DNA of 6,408 bases, taken from an uncultured Eubacteriales bacterium. GTDB taxonomy: Bacteria; Bacillota; Clostridia; Oscillospirales; Butyricicoccaceae. The notes under the pieces were generated by a model that was not told the DNA's origin, did no database searches, and saw only the letters and a list, made by a program, of their open reading frames with translations. Positions 5,580-6,408 of the stretch are shown here, in pieces. Where the stretch lies: positions 1-6,408 of the forward strand of contig CAJUGU010000160.1 in assembly GCA_910586105.1 (NCBI GenBank). The letters run 5' to 3'. The first letter of the stretch is position 1; each line of letters starts with the position of its first letter. The position numbers were made by a program, and so were the translations under genes.

Positions 5580-6293
5580 ATGCAGTCCAAACTTGTGGGC
5601 GTCCTGGGGGGCGTCGGCCCGATGGCGACGGTTTATTTTGAGCAGATGGTGCTGGAACTGACCGAGGCCTCCTGCGACCAGGAGCATTTGAACATGTTGG
5701 TATACAACCATGCCGCGATCCCGGACCGCACGGCGTTCCTTCTTGGGGAGAGCAAGCGTTCGCCGTTGTTCGACATGGCGCAGGACGCGCAGATGCTGGC
5801 GCGGGCGGGCTGTGACTTCCTGGTGCTGCCGTGCAACACGGCGCATTTCTTCCATGAACACATTCAAAACGCGGTCAGCATCCCGCTGCTGAACATCATC
5901 GAGGAGACGGTCAAGGTATGCGCGGCGCGCGGGGCGCGCCGGATCGGCGTGCTGGCGACGGCGGGCACGGTGGTAACGGACACTTACGGCCTGGTGAGCC
6001 GCCGCTTTGGCCTGGAAAGCGTTTATCCGGACGCGGCGACGCAAAAGCAGGTCATGGCGGTGATCTACGACCGGATCAAGGCGGGCAAGCCGGTGCGCGC
6101 GAAGGAAATGGCGGCGCTTTACGCGCGGATGCGCGAAGACGACTGCGACGCGATCGTACTGGGCTGCACCGAGCTTTCGGTCGCCCACCGCGATCTGGAA
6201 TTGCAGGCGGCGCACCCGGACGTAGTCGACTCGCTCGAAACGCTTGCCCGCCGCACGATTGAATACGCCGGCAAAAAGCTGCGCGCGGGGTGA
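5580..6293 (+). CDS. Asp/Glu racemase family protein, probable aspartate racemase
   Basis: The enzyme is expected to interconvert L- and D-aspartate without a cofactor, using two cysteines that take and return the alpha-proton from opposite faces. The 237-aa length is typical of the family. VGVLGGVGPMAT (6-17) is the N-terminal signature of the aspartate racemase branch rather than of glutamate racemase MurI. The catalytic cysteines are Cys85 in LPCNTAHFF (83-91) and Cys196 in LGCTELS (194-200), one from each of two related alpha/beta lobes. RIGVLAT (121-127) opens the second lobe. Start ATG 5580 is set by AAGGAGG (5563-5569), 10 bases upstream, a stronger site than that of the preceding gene. 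The 42-bp gap and absence of a terminator indicate one operon with the D-Asp ligase, whose substrate it would supply. Related enzymes (RacD, YgeA types) can act on other amino acids, so aspartate is inferred from context. Confidence 0.88.
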   Translation: MQSKLVGVLGGVGPMATVYFEQMVLELTEASCDQEHLNMLVYNHAAIPDRTAFLLGESKRSPLFDMAQDAQMLARAGCDFLVLPCNTAHFFHEHIQNAVSIPLLNIIEETVKVCAARGARRIGVLATAGTVVTDTYGLVSRRFGLESVYPDAATQKQVMAVIYDRIKAGKPVRAKEMAALYARMREDDCDAIVLGCTELSVAHRDLELQAAHPDVVDSLETLARRTIEYAGKKLRAG

Positions 6294-6408
6294 GGCGGGA
6301 GCCGGCCGCCCGCGCCCTGGGGCGCCGCCCCAGACCCCGGCCCCTGCGCGGGGCGCGCCAAAGGGCTGCCGCCCTCTGGACTCCCGGGCTGCTGCGCAGC
6401 CCCCTCTC
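6294..6408. repeat. Cluster of GC-rich hairpins, extragenic repeat-like; may terminate the operon
   Basis: Immediately after the racemase stop come short perfect hairpins in series: GCGGG/CCCGC (6295-6299 with 6309-6313), CTGGGGC/GCCCCAG with loop GCC (6317-6333), GCCCC/GGGGC with loop TGCGC (6340-6354), AGGGC/GCCCT with loop TGCC (6362-6375) and GGGCTGC/GCAGCCC with loop TGC (6386-6402). Related linkers recur between them (CAGACCCCGG, CTGGACTCCCGG). Short-stem, short-loop units with such linkers resemble multi-copy extragenic elements I associate with GC-rich clostridial genomes. No U tract is present, so any terminator role would be unconventional. The cluster runs to the window edge and probably continues. 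No gene is seen in it. Confidence 0.6.

Noticed and set aside
4200..6215. 671-codon open frame on the minus strand opposite the ligase and racemase
   Set aside because: It is antisense to two clearly recognised enzymes, spans their intergenic gap, and has the composition of a shadow frame with no recognisable domain.

Overview
The window looks like chromosomal DNA of a GC-rich Firmicute, most likely a clostridial (Oscillospiraceae-like) bacterium. The reasons are a valine-specific T-box leader in front of valS, strong AGGAGG-type ribosome binding sites, sigma-A-type promoters, a small DUF2500 membrane protein, and multi-hairpin GC-rich extragenic repeats at both edges. The lineage is an inference; no species-level marker is present.

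Left part (1-942): a 56-bp tandem repeat (two full copies and a truncated third) opens the window. A minus-strand block follows, read from right to left: a near-consensus promoter (TTGACA, 17 bp, TAGAAT), a DUF2500-type one-pass membrane protein (882-517), a gap with a second weaker promoter, a 29-residue one-helix membrane miniprotein (333-244), and a structured terminator ending in six U residues (191-143).

Middle (992-3955): a plus-strand promoter with an extended -10 drives a complete T-box leader. It has a Stem I distal loop, an AGTA/GAA specifier loop reading GTC (Val), a TGGT bulge fitting discriminator A of tRNA-Val, and mutually exclusive antiterminator and terminator. It controls full-length valyl-tRNA synthetase (875 aa). 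Beyond valS lies 361 bp without a gene, holding several hairpins, one of them a 13-bp stem with a GCGA loop, and then a new promoter (TTGACT, 17 bp, TACTAT).

Right part (4157-6293): a two-gene operon encodes an ATP-grasp ligase strongly resembling the D-aspartate ligases that build peptidoglycan crossbridges (Aslfm of Enterococcus faecium, AslA of Lactococcus lactis) and a two-cysteine Asp/Glu racemase. Together they would make D-Asp from L-Asp and attach it through its beta-carboxylate to the lysine (or other diamino acid) of the peptide stem. The last 115 bp is a cluster of GC-rich hairpins that resembles the left-edge repeat in architecture.

The best biological lead is a self-contained D-aspartate crossbridge module in a GC-rich clostridial background, with a 125-nt untranslated leader. 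No wholly new multi-gene system was found; all four larger genes belong to recognisable families.
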